9,573 nucleotides of DNA from CAZWRK01 sp964635875 (GTDB lineage Bacteria; Pseudomonadota; Gammaproteobacteria; Burkholderiales; Aquaspirillaceae): positions 1 through 9,573 of the forward strand of contig CAZWRK010000146.1 in NCBI GenBank assembly GCA_964635875.1. The letters are read 5' to 3'. Below the pieces are notes generated by a model. It searched no databases, was not told where the DNA came from, and saw only the letters and a list, made by a program, of their open reading frames with translations. The position numbers were made by a program, and so were the translations under genes. Of this stretch, positions 1 to 6,188 are shown one piece after another. Within the stretch, counting starts at the first letter, position 1, and every line of letters starts with the position of its first letter.

Positions 1-615
1 GCCTTCAACCACTTCAGAGCGTGCGCCGATGAAGCAGTTGTCTTCGATGATGGTCGGGGAGGCTTGCAACGGTTCCAACACACCACCAATGCCCACGCCG
101 CCCGAGAGGTGAACGTTTTTACCGATTTGCGCGCAAGAGCCGACGGTGGCCCATGTGTCAACCATGGTGCCTTCGTCAACATAAGCGCCAATGTTCACAT
201 AAGACGGCATCAGCACGACGTTTTTGCCCAAGAATGCGCCGTGGCGTGCAACTGCAGGCGGCACCACGCGGTAGCCTGCTTTGCGGAAATCGTCTTTGGA
301 GAAATCTTCAAATTTGGTCGGCACTTTGTCGTAGTAGCGTGTAGTACCCGCTTTCATGCGCTCATTTTCGTGGGTGCGGAAGTACAGCAGAACCGCTTTT
401 TTCACCCATTCGTTGATGATCCATTTGCCATCGACTTTTTCTGCGACGCGGATTTTGCCGCTGTCTAATTCGCCAATGACTTGCTCAATCGCGGAGCGAA
501 GCTCTTCCGAAACATTGGTCGGCGAGAGGTCAGCGCGTTGTTCATAGGCGTTTTCGATCACACCTTGAATCGGGTGGCGGTGGTGTCCAGTCGAAATATG
601 AATAGAAACAGTCAT
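1..615 (-). CDS. dapD: 2,3,4,5-tetrahydropyridine-2,6-dicarboxylate N-succinyltransferase, 3' end outside window
   Basis: DapD transfers succinyl from succinyl-CoA to tetrahydrodipicolinate in the succinylase branch of cytoplasmic diaminopimelate/lysine synthesis. The first 205 residues are visible; E. coli DapD has about 274, so roughly the last quarter lies beyond the left edge. Start is ATG at 615-613, with AGGA at 630-627 and an 11-nt spacer. Residues 1-100 form the helical N-terminal domain (KWIINEWVKKAVLLYFR near 64-80). From about residue 110 come hexapeptide-type turns of a left-handed beta helix (ARHGAFLGKNVVLMPSYVN, YVDEGTMVDTWATVGS), then the family signature SGGVGIGGVLEPLQA at about 171-185. 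It begins 19 bp after the dapC stop on the same strand, so the two are probably co-transcribed and act in consecutive steps. In many betaproteobacteria dapE follows; that would be outside this window. Confidence 0.96.
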   Translation of the reverse strand, partial: MTVSIHISTGHHRHPIQGVIENAYEQRADLSPTNVSEELRSAIEQVIGELDSGKIRVAEKVDGKWIINEWVKKAVLLYFRTHENERMKAGTTRYYDKVPTKFEDFSKDDFRKAGYRVVPPAVARHGAFLGKNVVLMPSYVNIGAYVDEGTMVDTWATVGSCAQIGKNVHLSGGVGIGGVLEPLQASPTIIEDNCFIGARSEVVEG

Positions 616-634
616 AGTGCTTAATATCCTGTTG

Positions 635-1831
635 TTATTGGGTGGTTTTGACAAAATCAATCATACGCTGAGCAGCTTCGATGCACTCAGCAAGGGGGGC
701 GACCAGCGCAATGCGGATGCGGCCTGCTGCGGGGTTGACGCCCTCGACGCTGCGCCCTAGATAACTACCGGGCAAGACCGTGACATGTTTTTCCGCATAC
801 AGCGCGCGGGCGAATTCGGCATCTTGACCATCGGGAATCGCGGCCCACAGATAAAAGCCTGCATCCGGCAAGCTCACATCAAAATAGGGTGCCAACATCG
901 GGGTGACGGCCGCAAATTTTTCGCGGTAGGCCGCGCGATTGTCTTCGACATGGGCTTCGTCATTCCATGCCGCAATGCTGGCGGTTTGAACGCTGGGGCT
1001 CATCGCCGAGCCATGATACGTGCGATAGAGCAAATAGGCCGCCATAATTTCAGCGTCGCCTGCGACAAAGCCCGAACGCAAGCCCGGCGCATTGGAGCGT
1101 TTAGAGAGGCTGGTGAACATCACCAAACGGCGGAAATCGGTGCGCCCGAGCTTCGCCGCGGCTTCAAGGCCGCCCAGCGGTGGTTGCTCAAACCAGATTT
1201 CTGAATAGCATTCGTCCGCGGCAATCACAAAGCCGTAGCGGTCGGAGAGTTCAAAGAGCTGTTTCCAGTCTTCCAACGACATCACCGCGCCGGTTGGATT
1301 GCCCGGTGTGCAGACAAAGACGAGTTGGGTTCGCGCCCAAATTGACTCAGGCACGGATGCCCAGTCGGGCTGGAATTGGGTGTCGGCGCGGGTGGCGACA
1401 TACACCGGCTCGGCACCCGCCAACAACGCCGCGCCTTCGTAAATTTGATAAAACGGATTGGGCATGAGCACAACGGGTTTTTTGCTGGGGTCGCTGCTGT
1501 CCAACACTGCTTGGGCAAACGAAAACAGTGCCTCGCGACTGCCGTTGACCGGCAAAATCTGGCGAACCGGATCCACAGCAATACCGTAGCGCCGCTCCAG
1601 CCATGCCGAGCACGCCTGACGCAGTGGCTCAGAACCTTGGGTCGCAGGATATTGCGCGAGACCGCCAAGGGCTTTCACCAAGGCCTCGGTGAGGACTGCC
1701 GGTGTCGGGTGTTTGGGTTCGCCAATCGATAGATTGATCGGGGCGAGGTCGGCGGGTGGCACGATGCCTTCAAACAAGGCGCGCAAACGCTGGAAGGGAT
1801 AAGGTGCAAGCTGTTCGAGACGCGGGTTCAT
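635..1831 (-). CDS. dapC: Succinyldiaminopimelate transaminase
   Basis: This is a 398-residue fold-type I PLP aminotransferase that converts N-succinyl-2-amino-6-ketopimelate to N-succinyl-LL-diaminopimelate with glutamate as donor, the step after DapD. Family landmarks are all present: the LSIGEPKHPTP substrate-lid region (34-44), TPGNPTG with Asn178, Asp206 in AADECYSE (pairs with the PLP pyridine nitrogen), the Schiff-base Lys244 in SLSKRSNAPG, and Arg373 in RIRIAL (carboxylate binding). The start ATG at 1831-1829 has AGGA at 1843-1840 with an 8-nt spacer. Specificity within this aminotransferase group is hard to read from sequence alone; the adjacent dapD and the overall match to the betaproteobacterial DapC type favour succinyl-DAP transaminase over an aspartate or alanine aminotransferase. 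I found no convincing sigma-70 promoter upstream. Confidence 0.93.
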   Translation of the reverse strand: MNPRLEQLAPYPFQRLRALFEGIVPPADLAPINLSIGEPKHPTPAVLTEALVKALGGLAQYPATQGSEPLRQACSAWLERRYGIAVDPVRQILPVNGSREALFSFAQAVLDSSDPSKKPVVLMPNPFYQIYEGAALLAGAEPVYVATRADTQFQPDWASVPESIWARTQLVFVCTPGNPTGAVMSLEDWKQLFELSDRYGFVIAADECYSEIWFEQPPLGGLEAAAKLGRTDFRRLVMFTSLSKRSNAPGLRSGFVAGDAEIMAAYLLYRTYHGSAMSPSVQTASIAAWNDEAHVEDNRAAYREKFAAVTPMLAPYFDVSLPDAGFYLWAAIPDGQDAEFARALYAEKHVTVLPGSYLGRSVEGVNPAAGRIRIALVAPLAECIEAAQRMIDFVKTTQ

Positions 1832-2025
1832 GCCATTTTTCCTGAATCAATAAAGCAAGGGCAAATGTGGGTTGTCGCATTGCGCGTTGTGCTCGGGAAA
1901 GGCTTCGTGCAGGTCGCGCGCAATGTACGGTAGGGCGACATCTTAAAAGCAGTCGCTTTTTTGCGCAAAAAACCTTCATGGCTTTTTTCTGATGAATTTT
2001 GCACTAACATGATGTGATCGTTGCT

Positions 2026-2043
2026 TTTTAGGTCGACCTAAAA
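2026..2043. promoter_or_regulatory. Perfect 18-bp palindrome, candidate operator or leader hairpin
   Basis: TTTTAGGTCGACCTAAAA is a perfect inverted repeat ending 12 bp before the sulfurtransferase ATG and 1 bp before its AAAGGA ribosome binding site (2045-2050). Its size and symmetry suit a dimeric repressor site. If transcribed it could form a 7-bp stem with a UCGA loop beside the ribosome binding site. No matching copy was noticed elsewhere in the window. Function is inferred only. Confidence 0.4.
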
Positions 2044-2055
2044 CAAAGGAATGCT

Positions 2056-2910
2056 ATGTTTCGGACGTTAATTGATGCGGCGACTCTATCGGCTTTGTCT
2101 ACGCAGCAAATATTTATCGCGGATTGTCGCTTTAATTTGGTGGATCCCAGTGCGGGGGAGGTGGCTTATGCCCAAGGGCATTTGCCAGGGGCTTGTTATT
2201 TGCATTTGGATCGTGATTTATCCGGCGTGAAAACCGGTCGTAATGGTCGTCATCCTTTGCCTGACCGTGAAGTGTTGGCCGCAAAATTGCGCGCTTGTGG
2301 TCTTAAAGCGGGTCAGCAGGTGGTGGCGTATGACGATTCGGGCGGGATGTTCGCGGCGCGGCTGTGGTGGTTATTGCGTTGGATGGGGCATCGCTCGGTG
2401 GCGGTACTGGATGGCGGTCTGAATGCATGGAAAGCAGTGGACGGCCGCTTTGAAGTGGGCGCGCCGCCATTGGTGTGTGTTGGGGATTTTGTTCCGACTG
2501 CGCAGCCGGTAACGGAGGTGGTCGGCGCGGATGATCTCGCGCAAGCCTTATCGCGTCGTGGCGATGTGGTGCTAGTGGATGCTCGATCGCCTGATCGGTT
2601 TCGTGGTGAGAATGAAACGCTCGATCCTGTGGGGGGCCATATTCCCGGTGCAGTGAATCACTTCTTTATGAATAACTTGGATGAAACCTGCCGTTTTCGT
2701 TCGCCGAGCCAGTTGCGTGCGGCGTGGCTGGCCGTTTTGGGCGATACGCCACCCAGCCAAGTGATCCATCAATGTGGTTCCGGTGTGACTGCTTGTGTCA
2801 ACGTGCTGGCGATGGAGGTTGCGGGGTTGTCGGGGAGCGCCATTTACCCCGGGTCGTGGAGCGAGTGGTGCGCCGATGCCGCCCGCCCTGTGGCGCGCGG
2901 CGACGCTTAA
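2056..2910 (+). CDS. sseA: Sulfurtransferase, 3-mercaptopyruvate sulfurtransferase (SseA) type
   Basis: A 284-residue tandem-rhodanese protein. The N-terminal rhodanese domain (about 1-130) carries LVDPSAGEVAYAQGHLPGA but has YDDSGG where an active cysteine loop would sit, so it is the inactive structural repeat. The C-terminal domain (about 155-280) carries VLVDARSPDRFRGE and the catalytic loop CGSGVTA with Cys240. The CGSGVTA loop is typical of 3-mercaptopyruvate sulfurtransferases, whereas thiosulfate sulfurtransferases usually have CRKGVT-like loops. The likely role is sulfane sulfur transfer from mercaptopyruvate to thiol acceptors or cyanide through a persulfide on Cys240. There is no signal peptide, so it is cytoplasmic. 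Start is ATG 2056 with AAAGGA at 2045-2050. It is monocistronic here: divergent from dapC and convergent with the marC-family gene, whose stop codon overlaps its own. Substrate preference is inferred from the loop, not proven. Confidence 0.88.
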   Translation: MFRTLIDAATLSALSTQQIFIADCRFNLVDPSAGEVAYAQGHLPGACYLHLDRDLSGVKTGRNGRHPLPDREVLAAKLRACGLKAGQQVVAYDDSGGMFAARLWWLLRWMGHRSVAVLDGGLNAWKAVDGRFEVGAPPLVCVGDFVPTAQPVTEVVGADDLAQALSRRGDVVLVDARSPDRFRGENETLDPVGGHIPGAVNHFFMNNLDETCRFRSPSQLRAAWLAVLGDTPPSQVIHQCGSGVTACVNVLAMEVAGLSGSAIYPGSWSEWCADAARPVARGDA

Positions 2911-3509
2911 TGTAATTGCCGAATGTAGGCCGCCAAACCATCTAGGAGCATTTCGATGGAAATGGCGGTCAACACGAGGCCCATCAGACGTTCAAGGGCG
3001 GAGATCGCCGCCTCGCCCAGAAGTTTTTGAATCCGCACTGAAAATAAAAACACCACGGTCGTCAGCGCGATCGAAATGGTGAGCGCTCCGATCCATTCCA
3101 ACATGCGCGACGGGTCGCGGGTGGCGAGTAGCAAGACGGTCGCCATCGCAGAAGGCCCCGCAATCAGCGGAATCGCAATCGGGACAATAAACGGTTCTTG
3201 GCCGTGTTTTTTGCCGCCGAGCCAGTCGCCTTCGGTTGGGAAAATCATCCGAATCGCAATCAGAAACAAGATCACGCCGCCGGCAATCCGCAGCGACGTA
3301 TCTGAAAGGTGCATCAAGTCCAGAAAATTTTGGCCGGACAGCATGAATACCAGCAACACTGAGAAGGCGATGAGGCATTCACGCATCACAATAAAGCGGC
3401 GGCGCTCAGGCTTGACTTGCTTGAGTGCGGAAATAAACAGCGGAATGTTGCCGAGCGGGTCAGTGATTAAAATCAGCAAGATCGTTGCTGACCAAAATGA
3501 GGTTTCCAT
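2907..3509 (-). CDS. MarC/YhgN (UPF0056) family integral membrane protein
   Basis: A 200-residue hydrophobic protein with about six membrane segments (roughly 5-27, 40-58, 72-90, 107-129, 137-158, 172-193). Diagnostic stretches are LLILITDPLGNIPLF near the N terminus, GGVILFLIAIRMIFP, PFIVPIAIPLIAGPSAMAT and ALERLMGLVL near the end; these closely resemble E. coli YhgN (197 residues). The family acts in the inner membrane, but its transport function is not established and the old link of MarC to multiple antibiotic resistance has not held up. I chose ATG 3509-3507, preceded by GGAG at 3524-3521. Longer readings from 3593 or 3554 add 28 or 15 residues that are not family-like, lack a ribosome binding site and begin in hairpin-rich DNA. 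The gene lies 99 bp downstream of the rlmL-like gene and probably shares its transcript at least in part. Confidence 0.9.
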   Translation of the reverse strand: METSFWSATILLILITDPLGNIPLFISALKQVKPERRRFIVMRECLIAFSVLLVFMLSGQNFLDLMHLSDTSLRIAGGVILFLIAIRMIFPTEGDWLGGKKHGQEPFIVPIAIPLIAGPSAMATVLLLATRDPSRMLEWIGALTISIALTTVVFLFSVRIQKLLGEAAISALERLMGLVLTAISIEMLLDGLAAYIRQLH

Positions 3510-3530
3510 CGGGTGGACTGCTCCAAAATC

Positions 3531-3549
3531 GCCGCTTGGGTAAAGCGGC
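3531..3549 (-). promoter_or_regulatory. Hairpin just upstream of the marC-family ribosome binding site
   Basis: Arms GCCGCTT (3531-3537) and AAGCGGC (3543-3549) are perfect 7-bp complements around a 5-nt loop. Read on the minus strand, the hairpin is followed by GATTTT and then the GGAG ribosome binding site. The U tract is too short for a confident terminator, so it may be a weak attenuator or a translation-affecting leader element. Confidence 0.35.
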
Positions 3550-3562
3550 TGCATGGTCGTTT

Positions 3563-3594
3563 GGTGATCCCTGCCGGATCGGGCAGAGACCACC
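3563..3594 (-). promoter_or_regulatory. Stable intergenic hairpin after the rlmL-like gene (strand-specific)
   Basis: The arms at 3563-3575 and 3582-3594 enclose a 6-nt loop. On the plus strand there are two A/C mismatches, but in minus-strand RNA those become U-G and G-U wobbles, giving an uninterrupted 13-bp stem. It begins 14 nt after the stop codon of the rlmL-like gene. There is no following U tract, so it is not a classic Rho-independent terminator; it may protect the upstream mRNA 3' end or modulate read-through into the marC-family gene. Confidence 0.45.
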
Positions 3595-3608
3595 GGATTG
3601 AGACAACA

Positions 3609-4915
3609 TTAGCGCGCGGGGCGGTTGCCACCGGCAATCATTTTGTATTCAAACAGGCGGCATTCAAGGCCACCGTTATACAGCGGTGTACGTTTTGAGG
3701 CCGAAAGGCGAATCAATTTTGCAAGCCGTAAATCGGCCGAGAATAAATACACATTCCAGCCTGCCAGTGTCCGTTTCATCCAATGCCCCATTTGCGGGTA
3801 CAGCGCGGCCAAACGCTCCAGCTCATCAAGACGAACCCCATAAGGTGGATTACTGATCACCACGCCGCTGGCCGCCGGTGCGGGCGCTTCGAGCATATCG
3901 CCTTGTTCGAGCGATACACATAAATCCAATCNNNNNNNNNNNNNNNNNNNNNNNNNNNNNNNNNNNNNNNNNNNNNNNNNNNNNNNNNNNNNNNNNNNNN
4001 NNNNNNNNNNNNNNNNNNNNNNNNNNNNNNNGGTGCGGGCGCTTCGAGCATATCGCCTTGTTCGAGCGATACACATAAATCCAATCCATTTTCGATCAAA
4101 TTGCTGTGTGCGGCGTCGAGTACTTGGCGATCAATGTCGCGCCCGAAAATCGGCAAGGCCCGTGGGGAGAGTTCGGCTTGACGGGCTTGTTCTCGCTCGG
4201 CTTGCCATGCTGGTTCGTCAAAACCGTGGAAGCGTTCAAATGCAAAATGGCGGAACCGACCGGGGGCGCGGTTGAGGGCTTGGTTGGCGGCTTCGATCAA
4301 AAAGGTTGCGCTGCCACACATCGGGTCGAACAAGGCGACGCCTGGTTTCCAGCCGGCTAAGGCCAGTAAACCCGCCGCTAAGTTTTCGCGAATCGGGGCT
4401 TCACCGGTCGCGATGCGGTAGCCGCGTTTGAATAAGGCTTCGCCAGAAGTGTCCAAGTAGATGCTGGCATCGTTGTGATTCAAGAACACATGAATCCGCA
4501 TATCGGGGCGCTGGGTATCGACGGAGGGGCGTTCGCCACCCGCGGCACGGAAGCGATCACAGACCGCATCTTTGATGGTCAAGCTGACGAATTCGAGGCT
4601 GCGCACCGGCGCTTTGATGCCGTCGGTTTTGACTTTGATGGTGCATTCCACCGGAAAATAAGCCGGCCAATCAATTTTGTGGGCCAGCTGGTAGAGGTCT
4701 TTTTCGTCACGATAATTGCCGCGGCGCAGGCGCAGCAAAACACGGCTGGCGATGCGGCTATGTAGGTTCACTCGGCGCATTAATGACGCATCGCCGGTAA
4801 AGGCAACACCGCCTTCGGTGGCGTGGAGGTCGTTGGCACCGAGCGCCAAAAGTTCTTCTTGAAGGACGGTTTCGAGGCCACGGGGGCAGGGGCAGAAAAA
4901 ATGTTCGCAACGCAT
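3609..4915 (-). CDS. rlmL: THUMP-domain class I SAM-dependent RNA methyltransferase (RlmL-like), interrupted by an artefactual N gap
   Basis: This resembles the N-terminal half of E. coli RlmKL (RlmL), which makes N2-methylguanosine at 23S rRNA position 2445; here it is stand-alone. As written the gene contains 100 N (3932-4031) with a 55-bp duplication across them, which puts its halves in different frames. Deleting the Ns and one copy removes 155 nt and gives 1152 nt, exactly 383 codons plus stop, with no internal stop. In that reconstructed protein the THUMP region spans about 40-155 (SIYLDTSGEALFKRGYR at its end), motif I is DPMCGSAT (197-204) and the catalytic motif NPPYG is 304-308. Most relatives have DPMCGSGT; here Ala203 replaces the second Gly. 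ATG at 4915 has no clear ribosome binding site. TACAAT on the minus strand at 5029-5024 is a possible -10 box without a good -35. Exact target is inferred from similarity. Confidence 0.88.
3877..3931. repeat. 55-bp sequence identical to 4032-4086 (left contig end)
   Basis: These 55 bp match 4032-4086 base for base, and nothing but N separates the two copies. This is what two overlapping contig ends look like when a scaffolder joins them with a fixed pad instead of merging them. Confidence 0.95.
3932..4031. other. Assembly gap of exactly 100 N
   Basis: A run of exactly 100 N, a common placeholder for a gap of unknown length. The flanking 55-bp identity and the perfect reading frame obtained by merging them show that there is probably no missing sequence. 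Confidence 0.97.
4032..4086. repeat. 55-bp sequence identical to 3877-3931 (right contig end)
   Basis: Second copy of the duplicated contig end. It encodes the same stretch of the methyltransferase (around DLCVSLEQGDMLEAPA) as the left copy, so one copy is redundant. Confidence 0.95.
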
Positions 4916-5106
4916 GGGGGTGGGTTGTCCAAGCTGGATTCGTGCAGAAGATTGGCGATGAGTGTGGCCAATCCACAGAAAAAAGGCGTGCGTACCGCGT
5001 ATTGGGTGCGCACTTCATGGCGCATTGTAGCGGATATTGCGCAGGGCTTTGGTGCGAGTACGTGCTTGGCGTAACATGTTCCATTTTCAAAAGAATGGCC
5101 AAGTGA

Positions 5107-6171
5107 ATGGATAGCCTATCTGAGCAGTTTGCCGCCCGTCTGTTGGTGTGGCAGCGTGAACATGGGCGACATGATTTGCCTTGGCAGGTCTCTGATCCGT
5201 ATCGGGTTTGGTTGTCTGAGGTGATGTTGCAGCAAACGCAGGTGCGTTCGGTGTTGGCGTATTACCCGCGTTTTCTGGCGGAATTTCCCGACGTAGCCAC
5301 GCTGGCGCAGGCATCGTTGGATGCCGTTTTGGCGCAGTGGAGCGGTTTGGGATATTACTCGCGGGCGCGTAATTTGCATCGTGCCGCCCAGCAGATTATG
5401 GCGCAGCACCAAGGTGTTTTTCCGACGCAGTTTGAAGATATTCTGGCATTGCCCGGCGTCGGGCGCTCGACTGCAGCGGCCATTTCGGCGTTTGCTTTTG
5501 CGCAAAGACGCGCCATTTTAGATGGCAATGTAAAACGGGTATTGTGTCGGGCTTTTGGGGTGGAAGGATGGTCAGGGGATAAGCATGTTGAGCAGCGGCT
5601 GTGGGCATTGAGTGAGTCGTTACTGCCCCCCTCGCCTACAGAGATGGCGACTTATACGCAAGGCTTGATGGACTTGGGTAGCCTATGTTGCACCCGCAGC
5701 CGCCCTGCCTGTGAGCGGTGCCCGTTTACCGCTGATTGCGTGGCGCAGACCTCGGGACGAACGCGTGAACTCCCTTTTCCGCGCCCTAAAAAAGTTCAGC
5801 CGACCCGCTCAACTCTCATGGTATGGTTTCAGCATGAAGGTCAAATGCTCTTGATGCGGCGGCCGTCTTCGGGCATCTGGGGGGGCTTATGGAGTTTTCC
5901 CGAGCTGAATTGTTCTGGGGAGGTGGCCGCGTTGGCAGAAAAATTACATTGCACTCAGTATGAGATTTTGCCGACGTTACCCGAATTTGAGCATGTTTTT
6001 ACCCATTTTAGGTTGGTGATTACGCCTCAGCCTGTCGTGGTCGGCCACATCGCGAAATCTACTGCGTTGGCCGATGATTTTGTTTGGGCAAGTCCTGATG
6101 CCGCTTTGCGGTTGGGCTTGCCTGCACCGGTTCGTCGCCTGATTGAACAGGCCACCGGTCAGATTTTTTAG
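5107..6171 (+). CDS. mutY: Adenine DNA glycosylase (A/G mismatch-specific)
   Basis: A 354-residue MutY that removes adenine mispaired with 8-oxoguanine, the GO base-excision repair step that prevents G:C to T:A transversions. Visible landmarks in order: catalytic Glu38 in SEVMLQQTQV, helix-hairpin-helix LPGVGRSTAA (115-124), catalytic Asp139 in ILDGNVKRVL, the 4Fe-4S cluster ligands Cys195-x6-Cys202-x2-Cys205-x5-Cys211, and a C-terminal NUDIX-like 8-oxoG recognition domain (about 230-350) with FTHFRL at 298-303. Length is typical of the family. An in-frame TGA lies immediately before ATG 5107, which fixes the start; the ribosome binding site is weak. It is divergent from the rlmL-like gene (191 bp between starts) and 17 bp upstream of relA, so the two probably share a transcript. 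In many gammaproteobacteria mutY neighbours yggX instead. Confidence 0.97.
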   Translation: MDSLSEQFAARLLVWQREHGRHDLPWQVSDPYRVWLSEVMLQQTQVRSVLAYYPRFLAEFPDVATLAQASLDAVLAQWSGLGYYSRARNLHRAAQQIMAQHQGVFPTQFEDILALPGVGRSTAAAISAFAFAQRRAILDGNVKRVLCRAFGVEGWSGDKHVEQRLWALSESLLPPSPTEMATYTQGLMDLGSLCCTRSRPACERCPFTADCVAQTSGRTRELPFPRPKKVQPTRSTLMVWFQHEGQMLLMRRPSSGIWGGLWSFPELNCSGEVAALAEKLHCTQYEILPTLPEFEHVFTHFRLVITPQPVVVGHIAKSTALADDFVWASPDAALRLGLPAPVRRLIEQATGQIF

Positions 6172-6188
6172 AACGGATAGACTGCATT

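Noticed and set aside
64..468. Plus-strand frames opposite dapD and similar antisense frames across the window
   Set aside because: They are shadows of clearly conserved genes on the other strand, with His/Arg/Cys-rich translations and no ribosome binding sites.
1828..2010. Minus-strand 60-codon frame whose TGA overlaps the dapC ATG (ATGA), suggesting a leader peptide
   Set aside because: It has no ribosome binding site, low-complexity unlike-protein composition and no recognisable family; the ATGA overlap is probably chance. The dapC ribosome binding site is self-sufficient.
3510..3593. Longer marC-family start at 3593 or 3554
   Set aside because: The extra residues are not hydrophobic or family-like, no ribosome binding site precedes them, and the region is made of hairpins. 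The 3509 start gives 200 residues, matching YhgN length.
3877..4086. 55-bp direct repeat as a biological repeat, phase-variation element or insertion target duplication
   Set aside because: The copies sit exactly at the two edges of a 100-N placeholder and encode the same protein segment, the pattern expected from unmerged contig ends.
3609..4915. Methyltransferase gene as a pseudogene or two separate genes
   Set aside because: The apparent frame break comes only from the 100-N pad and the duplicated 55 bp; merging restores a full-length frame with all motifs.
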